This document shows, in pieces, positions 26,449 to 34,996 of a stretch of DNA of 64,000 nucleotides. The DNA comes from DSBG01 sp049975365 (lineage in GTDB: Bacteria; Desulfobacterota; Desulfomonilia; UBA1062). The stretch covers positions 46,736-110,735 of the forward strand of contig JBNGDS010000002.1 of NCBI GenBank assembly GCA_049975365.1. Direction: 5' to 3'. Within the stretch, counting starts at the first letter, position 1. Each line of letters begins with the position of its first letter. Position numbers and translations under genes: made by a program. Under the pieces are notes generated by a model that saw only the letters and a list, made by a program, of their open reading frames with translations, made no database searches and had not been told where the DNA came from.

Positions 26449-27798
26449 TTATTCCAGATCCTTCATGTGAGGGATCTGGAATAGAACTATTATAACCATG
26501 CACACGATCAGGACAAAGGCGTTGCCTGATCTCTTCACGCTCTTCAACAGACAGCCGCCCCCTCCTCCGGACTCACCTTCCGGGGAGGATACTGCACCAT
26601 CTTCGTCAGTGCCTGGAGCGGCTTTCGACGATGTATCATAACTCCCTTCCGCTAAAAGAGCGTCATACGCGTTGATGCATCCGCCGCTTTCCAGAAGGCG
26701 CTGGCTGTACTCCTCGTCCATAACAGCCGTGACGAGCAAAATCTCGCGGACGGACCTGTAATCGAGTTCTGGTGACTGGGAAATAAGAAGGGCCGCGATT
26801 CCAGTTACAAAGGACGTGGCAAAAGAGGTCCCTGAAGCCCAGGAGACATACCCTCCGCCGGGCGATGGTGCCACCAGACCCACACCCGGGGCTGCTATGT
26901 CGACAGTTTCGATGCCGAAGTTCGAAAAGTCGGCGAGATCACCGTACGCACTCATGGCGGCCACAGCGATCACGTTGTCAAAGGGATAGTTCGAGGGATA
27001 GTGATCCTCATCATCGTTGTTCTGCGCAGAATTCCCGGCAGACGCGACAAACAGGACTCCGTGGGCGCGGGCATAATCAATCGCATCCTCGAGGGAACGT
27101 GAATACGAATAGAATCCCCAGCTGGCATTGATGATGTCAACACCCATATCAACGGCATAGTAGATGGCCTCAACCGCGTCAGAGAGAGAGCCTGTTGTTC
27201 TGCCGTCGTTGTTTTTCATGAACTTCAGCGGCATGATTGCAATATCGATATTCCAGGCAACTCCCGCACTTCCTTCGTCGTTGTCCCCGATGGCCCCAAT
27301 AATCCCACACACCTTGGTCCCGTGCCCGGTATCATCTTCGGGGTTGGGATCGTTGTTTGCAAAATCATACCCGGGGATAATGATATCCCGCAGATCAGGA
27401 TGGCTGAGATCCACGCCGGAATCTACCACTGCGATGACGACCTGTTTCCTGACCCCCGCCTCATCGATCAGGTTCCACGCACCGTCAAGTTCAACCTCTG
27501 CCCACTCTTCAGTGTAGGGCCAGTCATTCGGGACCATCTCCGCTTCTATGATATAGTTCGGTTCGACGTAGTCCACATCCTCACAACTCTGAACCGCATC
27601 AATGGCACTCTGTACATCATCCACCGCAATGACACAGGGCCGACTGTCGATCCCGGTCACCATGGATGCTGCATGTGGACGATGCGCCTTGAACTTGACA
27701 ATCAGTTCGTCGTGACGGTACTCCGATGCCTGCACCTGGGAACACCAGAGGAACAATCCAAGGATTCCGAAAAGCGTAATTCTTGAATATCTCACCAT
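26449..27798 (-). CDS. Secreted subtilisin-like serine protease (S8) with C-terminal anchor
   Basis: Exported endopeptidase. A signal peptide (residues 1-24, ending V-Q-A) is followed by an inhibitor-like propeptide (about 28-85, ending Y-V-E-P-N-Y) and the S8 catalytic domain: Asp126 in V-V-D-S-G-V-D, His159 in D-T-G-H-G-T, oxyanion Asn256 in S-A-G-N and Ser325 in S-G-T-S-F-A. A Ser/Glu linker leads to five Gly, Cys416, a basic stretch K-S-V-K-R and a hydrophobic segment (about 427-441), resembling Gly-Cys sorting tails. The gene has a structured leader whose hairpin covers the ribosome-binding site. Confidence 0.9.
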   Translation of the reverse strand: MVRYSRITLFGILGLFLWCSQVQASEYRHDELIVKFKAHRPHAASMVTGIDSRPCVIAVDDVQSAIDAVQSCEDVDYVEPNYIIEAEMVPNDWPYTEEWAEVELDGAWNLIDEAGVRKQVVIAVVDSGVDLSHPDLRDIIIPGYDFANNDPNPEDDTGHGTKVCGIIGAIGDNDEGSAGVAWNIDIAIMPLKFMKNNDGRTTGSLSDAVEAIYYAVDMGVDIINASWGFYSYSRSLEDAIDYARAHGVLFVASAGNSAQNNDDEDHYPSNYPFDNVIAVAAMSAYGDLADFSNFGIETVDIAAPGVGLVAPSPGGGYVSWASGTSFATSFVTGIAALLISQSPELDYRSVREILLVTAVMDEEYSQRLLESGGCINAYDALLAEGSYDTSSKAAPGTDEDGAVSSPEGESGGGGGCLLKSVKRSGNAFVLIVCMVIIVLFQIPHMKDLE

Positions 27799-27801
27799 AT
27801 A

Positions 27802-27830
27802 CCCCCCTGATCGAGAACGATCACCGGGGG
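27802..27830 (-). promoter_or_regulatory. Leader hairpin covering the protease ribosome-binding site
   Basis: Minus strand: CCCCC, a GG bulge, TGATCG, loop TTCT, CGATCA, GGGGGG. The last G-run is also the only Shine-Dalgarno-like sequence, three bases before the ATG at 27798. When folded, the ribosome-binding site is paired. Confidence 0.6.
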
Positions 27831-27849
27831 ATAGGCAAGGGTAATGCCA

Positions 27850-27878
27850 ATTATATGACGCTTTTGGATATTTTTAAA
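27850..27878 (-). promoter_or_regulatory. Promoter of the S8 protease gene
   Basis: Minus strand: TTTAAA (27878-27873), 17 bases, perfect TATAAT (27855-27850). The transcript would start near 27843 and have a leader of about 45 bases that folds into the hairpin. Confidence 0.5.
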
Positions 27879-27936
27879 TAATGAATAAAAATAGACTGCT
27901 ACATACGCTTATGGGCAAATAAGCTAATTTTTGACG

Positions 27937-27996
27937 GTTACATGAATTTCTTTTCTGTACTTGGGATTACAGGAACCCTGTAACTCGAATTACATG
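27937..27996. promoter_or_regulatory. Cluster of four RTTACAKG sites
   Basis: GTTACATG (27937-27944), ATTACAGG (27966-27973), GTTACAGG on the minus strand (27984-27977) and ATTACATG (27989-27996). The middle two form a perfect inverted repeat with a three-base spacer. This looks like a multi-site operator about 90-150 bases upstream of the protease promoter start. Confidence 0.45.
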
Positions 27997-28107
27997 GAGG
28001 TGCCTTTGGCATGATCGTGAACGTCTTCGTGGTTTCAGGGGGTGTTTACTGCACAAGACCTTTTCATCAGGACAGGATCCCATGAGTGCACCCCGCTGCC
28101 GGGCTGC

Positions 28108-28905
28108 TCACCCCGTGGAGGCGGCCTGTTCCCGATACATCGCTGCGAAAAGCCGGTAGACCTCCTGGGGAATATCCTGGGGCCTCTTTTTCAGATCGAC
28201 CCCAGTTTCACGAGCGAGATATTCCAGCACATCCGGCTTCATGCCAGGCAGATGTACGAGGGAATTCTTGAGCATCTTTCTCCGATTTCGGAAGGCACAG
28301 AAGACGACATCCTGGAAGGTATCCAATTCCGTGACCGCTACGGGGCAGGGCCTCGGAATGAGCTTGAGGACCTGTGAATCCACTTTCGGCCTGGGGGAAA
28401 AGTTGGCCGGGTGCACAACGAATCCTCTGTGCGAATCAAAAGCGGAAGAGACAAGAACGCTCAGTGCTGAGTAGGCCGTGTCTCCTGGGCAGGCGCAGAC
28501 CCTCTCAGCTACCTCCCTCTGCACCATCACCACCACGGCCGCCAGCTTCGAAGCGTCTTTCAGAAGCCGGATGATGAACCGGGAGGCAATATTGTAGGGA
28601 AGGTTTGCAATGATCTTCATACCGTCGACAAGGAGATCACCCAGTTCCATGTCCAGGATATCTCCGTGGATGAGCCTGAGATTTTCCTGTCCCTTGAATG
28701 TTTCACCGAGTTTTTCGAACAGCTCATCGTCCTTTTCAACGGCAAGAACCGACGATGCTCTGGTGATGAGACCCCTGGTGAGTATACCCTTTCCCGGGCC
28801 GACCTCGAGAACAGGCTCGGCAGCAAGTTCCGCAAACGCCACGATCCTGTCTACAATCGACGAATTCACCAGAAAATGTTGCCCCAGGGATCGCTTCGGC
28901 CTCAT
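28108..28905 (-). CDS. rsmA: 16S rRNA dimethyladenosine transferase RsmA (KsgA)
   Basis: SAM-dependent enzyme that dimethylates two adjacent adenosines in helix 45 of 16S rRNA, a late 30S assembly check. Motifs: S-L-G-Q-H-F-L (residues 6-12), E-V-G-P-G-K-G-I-L-T, N-L-P-Y-N-I (catalytic N-L-P-Y) and R-P-K-V-D-S. ATG 28905 (265 residues) with AGGGG upstream is preferred to the ORF extension that begins at 28974. It follows tsaD at 127 bases. Confidence 0.95.
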   Translation of the reverse strand: MRPKRSLGQHFLVNSSIVDRIVAFAELAAEPVLEVGPGKGILTRGLITRASSVLAVEKDDELFEKLGETFKGQENLRLIHGDILDMELGDLLVDGMKIIANLPYNIASRFIIRLLKDASKLAAVVVMVQREVAERVCACPGDTAYSALSVLVSSAFDSHRGFVVHPANFSPRPKVDSQVLKLIPRPCPVAVTELDTFQDVVFCAFRNRRKMLKNSLVHLPGMKPDVLEYLARETGVDLKKRPQDIPQEVYRLFAAMYREQAASTG

Positions 28906-29032
28906 GTTTTCCCCTGGGTCATTCCCGTCCTCTCTTCGTGCCTGTGGAGAGATCCTCATCCCGCCTGATCGCACACGTCACTGTCCATTCTCTCCATGGG
29001 TGTCAGAAAATGACCCTGTCATGGACGCACCA

Positions 29033-30097
29033 TCAGGGCTTCCGGATGGATGACCACCTGGAAACTGCATTCATATCCAGGGGAGCGATGTTTCCTTCCC
29101 TGAAATGTCGAATGCTCGCAATCCCGATCATGGCGGCATTATCAGTACAGTACTTCCTGTGGGGGATGATGAGCTCGATACCCTCTGCAGCAGTTTTCTC
29201 CTTGAGCGCATCTCGAAGGGCCGAATTGCTCGCTACCCCTCCACTGACCACGAGGAGATCCATGCGGTGATCCTTTACCGCCTTGAGGGCCTTTGTGACG
29301 AGCACATCGACAACAGCGGCCTGAAAGGCAGCAGCGATCTTGTGCACGAGATCTTCCTTTCCCGGGGACGGGTCCTTGCGTTCAGGTAACCCTGAAAACC
29401 TCAGGTCCATCTCGGGGAATATCCCCGATCTGATCACCAGATTGAGCACCGCGGTCTTCAGCCCCGAGAAGCTGAAGTCATAGCTCTCGTCGTTGATTTT
29501 CGGCCGCGGGAGGTCTATCTCGTCATGTACCACTCCACGGGATAGGCGATCGATGATCACTCCACCCGGATATCCGAGGTACAGAAGCTTTGCGACCTTG
29601 TCGAATGCTTCTCCCGCGGCATCGTCAAGGGTATGACCGATCTGAACGATATCCTGGGCAGAGTGTACCCGGTAGAGGGATGTATGCCCGCCAGAAACCA
29701 CCAACCCGATATGGGGGTACCGAAGTGGTGCATCGATTGCCGCTGCGCTGAGGTGCCCCTCCAGGTGATTGATGCCGCACAACGGGATGTCGAGCGCATA
29801 GGCAAGCGCCTTTGCGAAAGATATACCAACGAGGAGCGCTCCCACCAGGCCAGGCCCCTGGGTGACGGCTACTCCTCCGATATCTCTCTGGTCAATTCCC
29901 GCCTGTTTCAATGCCTCCGATACCACGGGTCTGATGAGCTCGACATGCCTGCGTGAGGCGATCTCCGGGACTACCCCTCCGAATGCAGCATGATCCGCCA
30001 CTTGACTCGCAACGATACTCGAAAGCACTTCGGGGGAATCCGCAACAACTGCGGCAGCGGTCTCGTCGCACGATGTCTCGATCGCAAGGATATGCAC
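29033..30097 (-). CDS. tsaD: tRNA threonylcarbamoyltransferase TsaD
   Basis: Catalytic subunit for t6A37 tRNA modification; it transfers the threonylcarbamoyl group from the TsaC product. The start is GTG 30097 with GGAAGGA seven bases upstream, giving the standard N-terminus I-L-A-I-E-T-S-C-D-E-T and 354 residues. The metal-binding motif H-L-E-G-H is near residue 110, and G-G-H-T-S, G-E-A-F-D-K and V-S-G-G-V-A-S-N-S follow. A longer open frame upstream lacks homology. tsaC lies at 57 kb. Confidence 0.96.
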   Translation of the reverse strand: MHILAIETSCDETAAAVVADSPEVLSSIVASQVADHAAFGGVVPEIASRRHVELIRPVVSEALKQAGIDQRDIGGVAVTQGPGLVGALLVGISFAKALAYALDIPLCGINHLEGHLSAAAIDAPLRYPHIGLVVSGGHTSLYRVHSAQDIVQIGHTLDDAAGEAFDKVAKLLYLGYPGGVIIDRLSRGVVHDEIDLPRPKINDESYDFSFSGLKTAVLNLVIRSGIFPEMDLRFSGLPERKDPSPGKEDLVHKIAAAFQAAVVDVLVTKALKAVKDHRMDLLVVSGGVASNSALRDALKEKTAAEGIELIIPHRKYCTDNAAMIGIASIRHFREGNIAPLDMNAVSRWSSIRKP

Positions 30098-30218
30098 GTT
30101 CAGGTCCTTCCAGGGGATGTGTGTGTGAACGACGGCCCCACCGGTATGAAAAAAACAGATGATGCACGCCGACGTTCCCACTCCATGCGAAGAGGTGCGG
30201 ACCTGTGCACGGCCCACC

Positions 30219-30890
30219 TCATTTGAGCTGCTCCTTGGTAAACGGCATGGCAAGGCACAGATTTCCCTCCCTGTCAAAGATGTAGAACGTCAGATTCTCC
30301 CATGAGGAGAGATCCGGTGGGATCTGGACAGACATGGGCTTGAAGTTCCGGATAGAAAAATCGATCCCCTTTGACCAGTCTTCAGGAACCCCGTTGACCA
30401 CCGGCGATGCAGGATAACTCTGGATCTCATTCCCGCTGGCAAACACCGCAAACAAATGCCCCGATGCAATGGACCTCTTGGCGGTCTTAATATTCTCGAG
30501 CCTGAAGGAGATACTCCTCTCGCCCAAGGATACTTCCGTGATCTCGGCAATGGGTGGCTTCAGATCAGGAACAGCTGCCGGGAGCAGAGTGGTGCTGGGG
30601 GCATAGGTGATCGCCATACTCAACTTGTTCTTCAGGGAAATGATCTCTTCTTCCTTGCGACACACCTGCACGCTCAGATCCTGAATTTCCTTCTGCTGGG
30701 CCACAATCTTCCGTTCCTTTTCCTCGAGAACCCGGGACTCCTGCGTCAGGAGGACGCCAACACCGATCATGACACCGATGAGGGCCACAAGCAGGAGAAG
30801 AAACACCTTCACCCACAGGGGGCCTATGGTTGCAAGGGTTTTCCCGTCCGTTGTACGCATGAGAATGATCTGGACCGGGCCCCTCTTCAT
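30219..30890 (-). CDS. Unknown membrane-anchored coiled-coil protein
   Basis: I do not recognise a family. The 223-residue protein has a short N-terminal cytoplasmic part, one membrane helix (about residues 27-48), a coiled coil (about 52-92, rich in Glu/Lys heptads) and a C-terminal domain that looks beta-rich (about 108-215), with S-L-G-E-R-S-I-S-F-R-L-E-N and N-L-T-F-Y-I-F-D-R-E-G-N. This domain is presumably periplasmic. A GGGG lies seven bases before ATG 30890. It sits between pyrE (152-base gap) and tsaD (121-base gap), so it may be transcribed on its own. Confidence 0.7.
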   Translation of the reverse strand: MKRGPVQIILMRTTDGKTLATIGPLWVKVFLLLLVALIGVMIGVGVLLTQESRVLEEKERKIVAQQKEIQDLSVQVCRKEEEIISLKNKLSMAITYAPSTTLLPAAVPDLKPPIAEITEVSLGERSISFRLENIKTAKRSIASGHLFAVFASGNEIQSYPASPVVNGVPEDWSKGIDFSIRNFKPMSVQIPPDLSSWENLTFYIFDREGNLCLAMPFTKEQLK

Positions 30891-31042
30891 TCCTGCACCC
30901 CGATCTCAATCGGCCCCACACGGTATCCCGGGAGGCCGCGTGTTCCGAGAAGCCTCATCCTGCAGGAGTACTGTGAAAAGTCCATGCCGGTTCACCGTTC
31001 CTCGAGAAAGACCATGGGTTGGTTTTCCACCTGCAGAGGTGT

Positions 31043-31591
31043 TCACGCGGATTCAGGAAGGATGTCCTTCCTGCTCAGGATAGAACGAACCTCAATTCCC
31101 AGAGACTCTATGGACTCCCTTCCTCCCTCGCACCGGTCGAAGACCGCGATCACCATGTCCACGACCATGCCGGCATCCTGCACATGTTTGATTGCGGCAA
31201 GTGTACTGCCCCCGGTGGTGATTACATCTTCCACCACAACTGCCCTCATGCCCGGTACATAGGGCCCCTCGATAAGATTCCGGGTGCCGTGGTCCTTCTG
31301 CGCCTTTCTCACGAGGAAGGACGTTATCTGCCGCCCTGTCTGGTAGGCAAGCACACTCGTGGACACGGCAATGGGATCCGCCCCGAGGCTCATTCCTCCG
31401 ATGGCATCCACATTCCTGTCCTGGAGCATCTCACCGATGATCGACCCGATCAGAAATGCCCCCTTGGGGTGGAGGGTGACCTTCCTCATGTCTACATAGA
31501 GATCCGATACCTTGCCGGACGCCAGCGTGAACGTGCCGATTCGGACCGCATCTTTTTTCACCATGTCCAGCAACTCTTCAACTGCGCTCAT
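31043..31591 (-). CDS. pyrE: Orotate phosphoribosyltransferase
   Basis: Converts orotate and PRPP to orotidine-5'-phosphate in pyrimidine synthesis. The PRPP-binding motif V-V-V-E-D-V-I-T-T-G-G-S (about residues 117-128) and F-T-L-A-S-G-K-V-S-D-L-Y-V-D near the N-terminus are clear. ATG 31591 (182 residues) has AAAGGG six bases upstream and is preferred to TTG 31606. Its start lies inside the end of purB (14-base overlap), which couples a pyrimidine to a purine gene. Confidence 0.95.
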   Translation of the reverse strand: MSAVEELLDMVKKDAVRIGTFTLASGKVSDLYVDMRKVTLHPKGAFLIGSIIGEMLQDRNVDAIGGMSLGADPIAVSTSVLAYQTGRQITSFLVRKAQKDHGTRNLIEGPYVPGMRAVVVEDVITTGGSTLAAIKHVQDAGMVVDMVIAVFDRCEGGRESIESLGIEVRSILSRKDILPESA

Positions 31592-32879
31592 GGAATACCC
31601 TTTCAAAAATCGTGTCCACGTTGCTCAAGTGGTGTCTGATATCGAAGAGCCTCTCCAACTCCTCCTCACTGAGGATCCTCATGATGTCAGGGTCCTGCTT
31701 CAGCAACTCCTTGAAGTCGCTGTCCCTCTCCCATACCTGGAGGGCACTGCGCTGTACAATCTGGTATGCCTCATCCCTGGGCATCCCCCTCTCCACCAGC
31801 GAGAGGAGGACATTCTGGGAATGCCAGAGGCCCTTTGTGAGGTCGATGTTCCTCTTCATGTTCTCCGGGTAGACCACGAGACCATCGATAATCCCCTTGA
31901 GACGTACCAGCGAGAAATCGAGAATCGCGGTCGCATCGGGTCCGATCACCCGTTCGACACCGGAATGGCTGATGTCCCGTTCATGCCAGAGCGCCACATT
32001 CTCAAGGGCAGCAACGCAGTACCCCCTGAGGAGGCGGGCCATTCCCGTGATATTTTCCGACAGGATGGGGTTCTTTTTGTGGGGCATGGCCGAAGACCCT
32101 TTCTGTCCCTTGCCAAACGGCTCCATTGCCTCGAGGACCTCTGTACGCTGGAGGTGTCTGATCTCGGTGGCGATCTTCTCCATCGAGGAACCGATGATCG
32201 CGCACGTGGCGAAGAACTGGGCATGCCTGTCCCGCTGAAGGATCTGCGTGCTGATAGGTGCCGGCTTCAGTCCGAGACGTTCACAGGCGAATTCTTCCAC
32301 TACAGGGGGGACGTTGGCAAACGTCCCTACCGCACCGGATATCTTCCCGTAGGAAATTACCTCCAGGGCATCTTGCATCCGTGTGAGATTCCGCTCCATC
32401 TCCGCGTACCACAGGGCAAGTTTCAACCCGAAGGTTGTGGGCTCTGCGTGGATCCCGTGGGATCTCCCCATGACCGGTGTGTCCTTGTACTGATAGGCCT
32501 TCTGTTTCAGGCTGTCCATGAGAGCCCTGATGTCCTCGATGATGATCAGGCTGCTTTCCTTGAGCTGGAGCGCATAGGCGGTATCGAGCACATCCGACGA
32601 CGTCAGCCCCATGTGGATATAGCGGGCATCGTCCCCCACGAATTCGGCAACACAGGAGAGGAATGCAATGACATCGTGGCGGGTGATCTCCTCGATCTCC
32701 TCGATCCGCGCAGTGGTGAAGGATGCCTGTTCCCGAATGTTCTCCAGGCTCGACCGCGGGATCTTCCCGAGGTTCTCCCACGCCTCGCACACGGCGATCT
32801 CTACATCAAGCCACTTCCGATACCGGTTCTCATCCGACCAGATCCGCTGCAGCTCTTTTCTCGTATATCGTTGTATCAC
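31578..32879 (-). CDS. purB: Adenylosuccinate lyase
   Basis: Cleaves SAICAR to AICAR and adenylosuccinate to AMP, two steps of purine synthesis. The fumarase/aspartase signature G-S-S-A-M-P-H-K-K-N-P (about residues 262-272) and the T-S-S-D-V-L-D-T-A and H-G-I-H-A-E-P-T-T segments are intact; 433 residues is normal. It overlaps the GGDEF gene upstream by ATGA and pyrE downstream by 14 bases. Other purine genes of the window (purC, purH, purD, purE) are 20 kb away. Confidence 0.97.
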   Translation of the reverse strand: MIQRYTRKELQRIWSDENRYRKWLDVEIAVCEAWENLGKIPRSSLENIREQASFTTARIEEIEEITRHDVIAFLSCVAEFVGDDARYIHMGLTSSDVLDTAYALQLKESSLIIIEDIRALMDSLKQKAYQYKDTPVMGRSHGIHAEPTTFGLKLALWYAEMERNLTRMQDALEVISYGKISGAVGTFANVPPVVEEFACERLGLKPAPISTQILQRDRHAQFFATCAIIGSSMEKIATEIRHLQRTEVLEAMEPFGKGQKGSSAMPHKKNPILSENITGMARLLRGYCVAALENVALWHERDISHSGVERVIGPDATAILDFSLVRLKGIIDGLVVYPENMKRNIDLTKGLWHSQNVLLSLVERGMPRDEAYQIVQRSALQVWERDSDFKELLKQDPDIMRILSEEELERLFDIRHHLSNVDTIFERVFHERS

Positions 32880-33799
32880 GGCCTGGTACTCCTCCGATCT
32901 ATCATGTAGTTGCTCCCTTCCAGGGTCTTAATGTATTTCTTGATATCCGTTGCATCCCGTGATGCCTCTCCGTAGTGGCGGTATCGCTTTTCTCGGTTCA
33001 TCACCACGGCAATGGAGATGCTCATAACGGGAAATGTCTTCACTGTCCCATCCCGACTTTTCGCTGATATCCCACCCTGTTCGAGATCCTCGTCATTGTA
33101 GAAGTTCCTGATCACGAGATCGAACCGCGAGATCACCTCCTCGCACAGGCTTCTCACCTCATTCCCCGGACAGATGAACACGAAATCGTCACCCCCGATA
33201 TGGCCGACAAAGCAGTCCGGATCGTTGAGCTCTCGAACAGCGTTGGTGATGATCCTGGCAGTTGCAAGGAGGACCTCATCCCCCCGGGAGAATCCGTACC
33301 TGTCATTGAAGGGCTTGAAATTATCGATATCCACCCATGCAATCGCGATTTCACTGCCTGTGTCGAACATACCCTGAATACACCGGATGATGGACTCATT
33401 CCCGGGAAGCCTGGTCAGGGGGTTGGTGTCACGATCCCTCCCAGAGCGCTTCGCAATGAATTCCAGCCTTGTACGGATGGACTGATCCGCATCATCGGCA
33501 TTGATGAAATCGTCTATCCGTATCTCCTGCCATGCCGCATCTGACAGATCATCCCCGGTGAGAATGGCCACGATGGGCAGATGCCCGAATATCGTGTTCG
33601 CCCTGAATTCCTGGACAATCCTGCCTTCATCGGAGAAAAGAGACGGCCTGTCGATGAGAATGATATCGGGTGGGTCCATATAGATGATCGATACGTAGTC
33701 CTGAGAGCTCATGATCACCTGGACAGATTCAAACAGGGAATGGGTGAGTGTTTCGATCTTCTTCTCGAGTCTGTCTTTCACAATGATCACGGCTTTCAT
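32876..33799 (-). CDS. Receiver-like plus degenerate GGDEF-domain protein
   Basis: The N-terminal 115 residues resemble a response-regulator receiver (P-D-I-I-L-I-D-R-P with Asp50, then V-A-I-L-T-G-D-D), although the usual N-terminal acidic pair is replaced by V-K-D. The C-terminal half is a GGDEF domain with N-P-L-T-R-L-P-G-N (126-134), D-I-D-N-F-K-P-F-N-D-R-Y-G-F and the signature loop G-G-D-D-F (202-206) in place of GG[DE]EF. Diguanylate cyclase activity is therefore uncertain; it may bind rather than make c-di-GMP. The gene is tightly packed between HDOD and purB genes. Confidence 0.85.
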   Translation of the reverse strand: MKAVIIVKDRLEKKIETLTHSLFESVQVIMSSQDYVSIIYMDPPDIILIDRPSLFSDEGRIVQEFRANTIFGHLPIVAILTGDDLSDAAWQEIRIDDFINADDADQSIRTRLEFIAKRSGRDRDTNPLTRLPGNESIIRCIQGMFDTGSEIAIAWVDIDNFKPFNDRYGFSRGDEVLLATARIITNAVRELNDPDCFVGHIGGDDFVFICPGNEVRSLCEEVISRFDLVIRNFYNDEDLEQGGISAKSRDGTVKTFPVMSISIAVVMNREKRYRHYGEASRDATDIKKYIKTLEGSNYMIDRRSTRP

Positions 33800-33802
33800 A
33801 CG

Positions 33803-34648
33803 CTAGTCCTGCGACACCGCATGGTGGGTATCGACCTCTTCAAGGTCTTCCAGGATCTGCGAGGCGATATCCTGCAGGCCGAGCCTGGAAAGCCCTACAG
33901 CCTCCCATGCAGGAGGAGAAATCCTGGGGACCCATGGATCACCGCCGCTCCCGACACCGAATGCCCTCACGATGCTGTTCGCGATGTGAACAATTGAGAC
34001 CCTGTCCCTGATTTTGGGAGCTTCTTCCGGGGCATGGTGATAGGTGATCGGTATTGCGAGGCGCTCCGGAAGATTCCATTCCTGTGCAAGCCATGACCCG
34101 ATCTGTGCATGATCGATGCCCAGGATCTCCAGTTCCGCGTCCCTGAACGAATACCCCCTCTCCTGGACAAGGCCCTGGATCTTGTCATAATCTTCCCGGA
34201 GAGAGACCCGGATGAGGACCTTCCCGATATCGTGGAGCAGTGCCGCCGTGGATATCTCTTCGGGGTCACTGATCCCGAGGGACCTGCTGATTCTCCCTGA
34301 GACGATCGCGCACCCCAGGGAGTGCTCCCAGAGACCGATCATGGATTTTTCCATGAGATCGAATACCGAAGCCGACAGGACAACGCCCTTGATCACGTTG
34401 AATCCCAGGAGGATGATGGCATGGCTGATGGAAGAAATCCGTCCCGGAAACCCATAGAACGGCGAGTTGACAAGCCTGAGAACCTTCGCCCCCAGCACCT
34501 GGTCGGAAGCGATGAGTCTTCCCACATCCTTGGCCGTCACGTCTGGGCTTTCCACCATGGTGGTAAGCTTCTCGACAACCTGCGGGAGCGTTGGAAGGCT
34601 CTGTATCCTCTTCGTGATCGCCTTGAGCTGCTGGGACCTATCCGTCAT
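33803..34648 (-). CDS. HDOD-domain signalling protein
   Basis: HDOD domains are HD-superfamily signalling modules, often without catalytic residues. The 281-residue protein has L-P-T-L-P-Q-V-V at the N-terminus, L-V-N-S-P-F-Y-G, and A-L-L-H-D-I-G-K-V-L, so the HD pair in L-L-H-D-I-G-K is retained here; H-H-A-P-E-E-A is near residue 203. It starts 11 bases inside the small upstream gene and ends three bases before the GGDEF gene, so all are co-expressed. Its ligand or partner is unknown. Confidence 0.85.
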   Translation of the reverse strand: MTDRSQQLKAITKRIQSLPTLPQVVEKLTTMVESPDVTAKDVGRLIASDQVLGAKVLRLVNSPFYGFPGRISSISHAIILLGFNVIKGVVLSASVFDLMEKSMIGLWEHSLGCAIVSGRISRSLGISDPEEISTAALLHDIGKVLIRVSLREDYDKIQGLVQERGYSFRDAELEILGIDHAQIGSWLAQEWNLPERLAIPITYHHAPEEAPKIRDRVSIVHIANSIVRAFGVGSGGDPWVPRISPPAWEAVGLSRLGLQDIASQILEDLEEVDTHHAVSQD

Positions 34649-34979
34649 TCGTCACTCCCGGCTCGGTCTCCTCGTCTTGGCCCTGGGTTTCCAGGGCGTT
34701 TTTGACAGCCGCCTTGAGTTCATCCATGATGGGGTCTCCATCGACAGGGGAGAACCTGTGCGTCATCTCGGCGATCTTCTGCTCGAGGGTCTTTTCGTCC
34801 CCGAGGTCAAGAGGATGCCCTTTCAGGATAAGGCTCGACACGTTCATTTTCTTGAGCCGTTCGAGAATGGTTGCATTGAGTTCGGTGCCTTCGGCGCACA
34901 AAGCCATCCCCTTTTCATTGAACACGGGTTTCGCCAGGATCATGCCAGGCTGTGCGAGATGAATCGGTACCTTCTGCAT
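34638..34979 (-). CDS. Small protein related to N-terminal modules of HD-GYP/HDOD regulators
   Basis: A 113-residue protein whose first 55 residues (V-P-I-H-L-A-Q-P-G-M-I-L-A-K-P-V-F, then L-C-A-E-G-T-E-L, and I-L-E-R-L-K-K) resemble the short module seen at the start of many HD-GYP and HDOD proteins. The remainder is acidic and helical. Here the module is a free-standing gene that overlaps the HDOD gene by 11 bases, suggesting a split or partner arrangement. GAGGGG precedes ATG 34979. It begins 17 bases after metG. Confidence 0.7.
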   Translation of the reverse strand: MQKVPIHLAQPGMILAKPVFNEKGMALCAEGTELNATILERLKKMNVSSLILKGHPLDLGDEKTLEQKIAEMTHRFSPVDGDPIMDELKAAVKNALETQGQDEETEPGVTNDG

Positions 34980-34996
34980 CGGTCCCCTCGACGTCC

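Larger units (their letters stand above)
27799..28107. other. AT-rich regulatory region upstream of the protease gene
   Basis: About 309 bases, unusually AT-rich for this window, separate the peptidase start from the rsmA end. No protein gene is visible. It contains a leader hairpin (27802-27830), a promoter (27850-27878), a small GCTTAT/ATAAGC hairpin near 27908-27925 and a cluster of four similar 8-base sites (27937-27996). Confidence 0.7.

Noticed and set aside
31512..32909. 465-codon plus-strand open frame opposite purB
   Set aside because: Antisense shadow of a well-supported purB; composition rich in His/Arg/Pro and no motifs.
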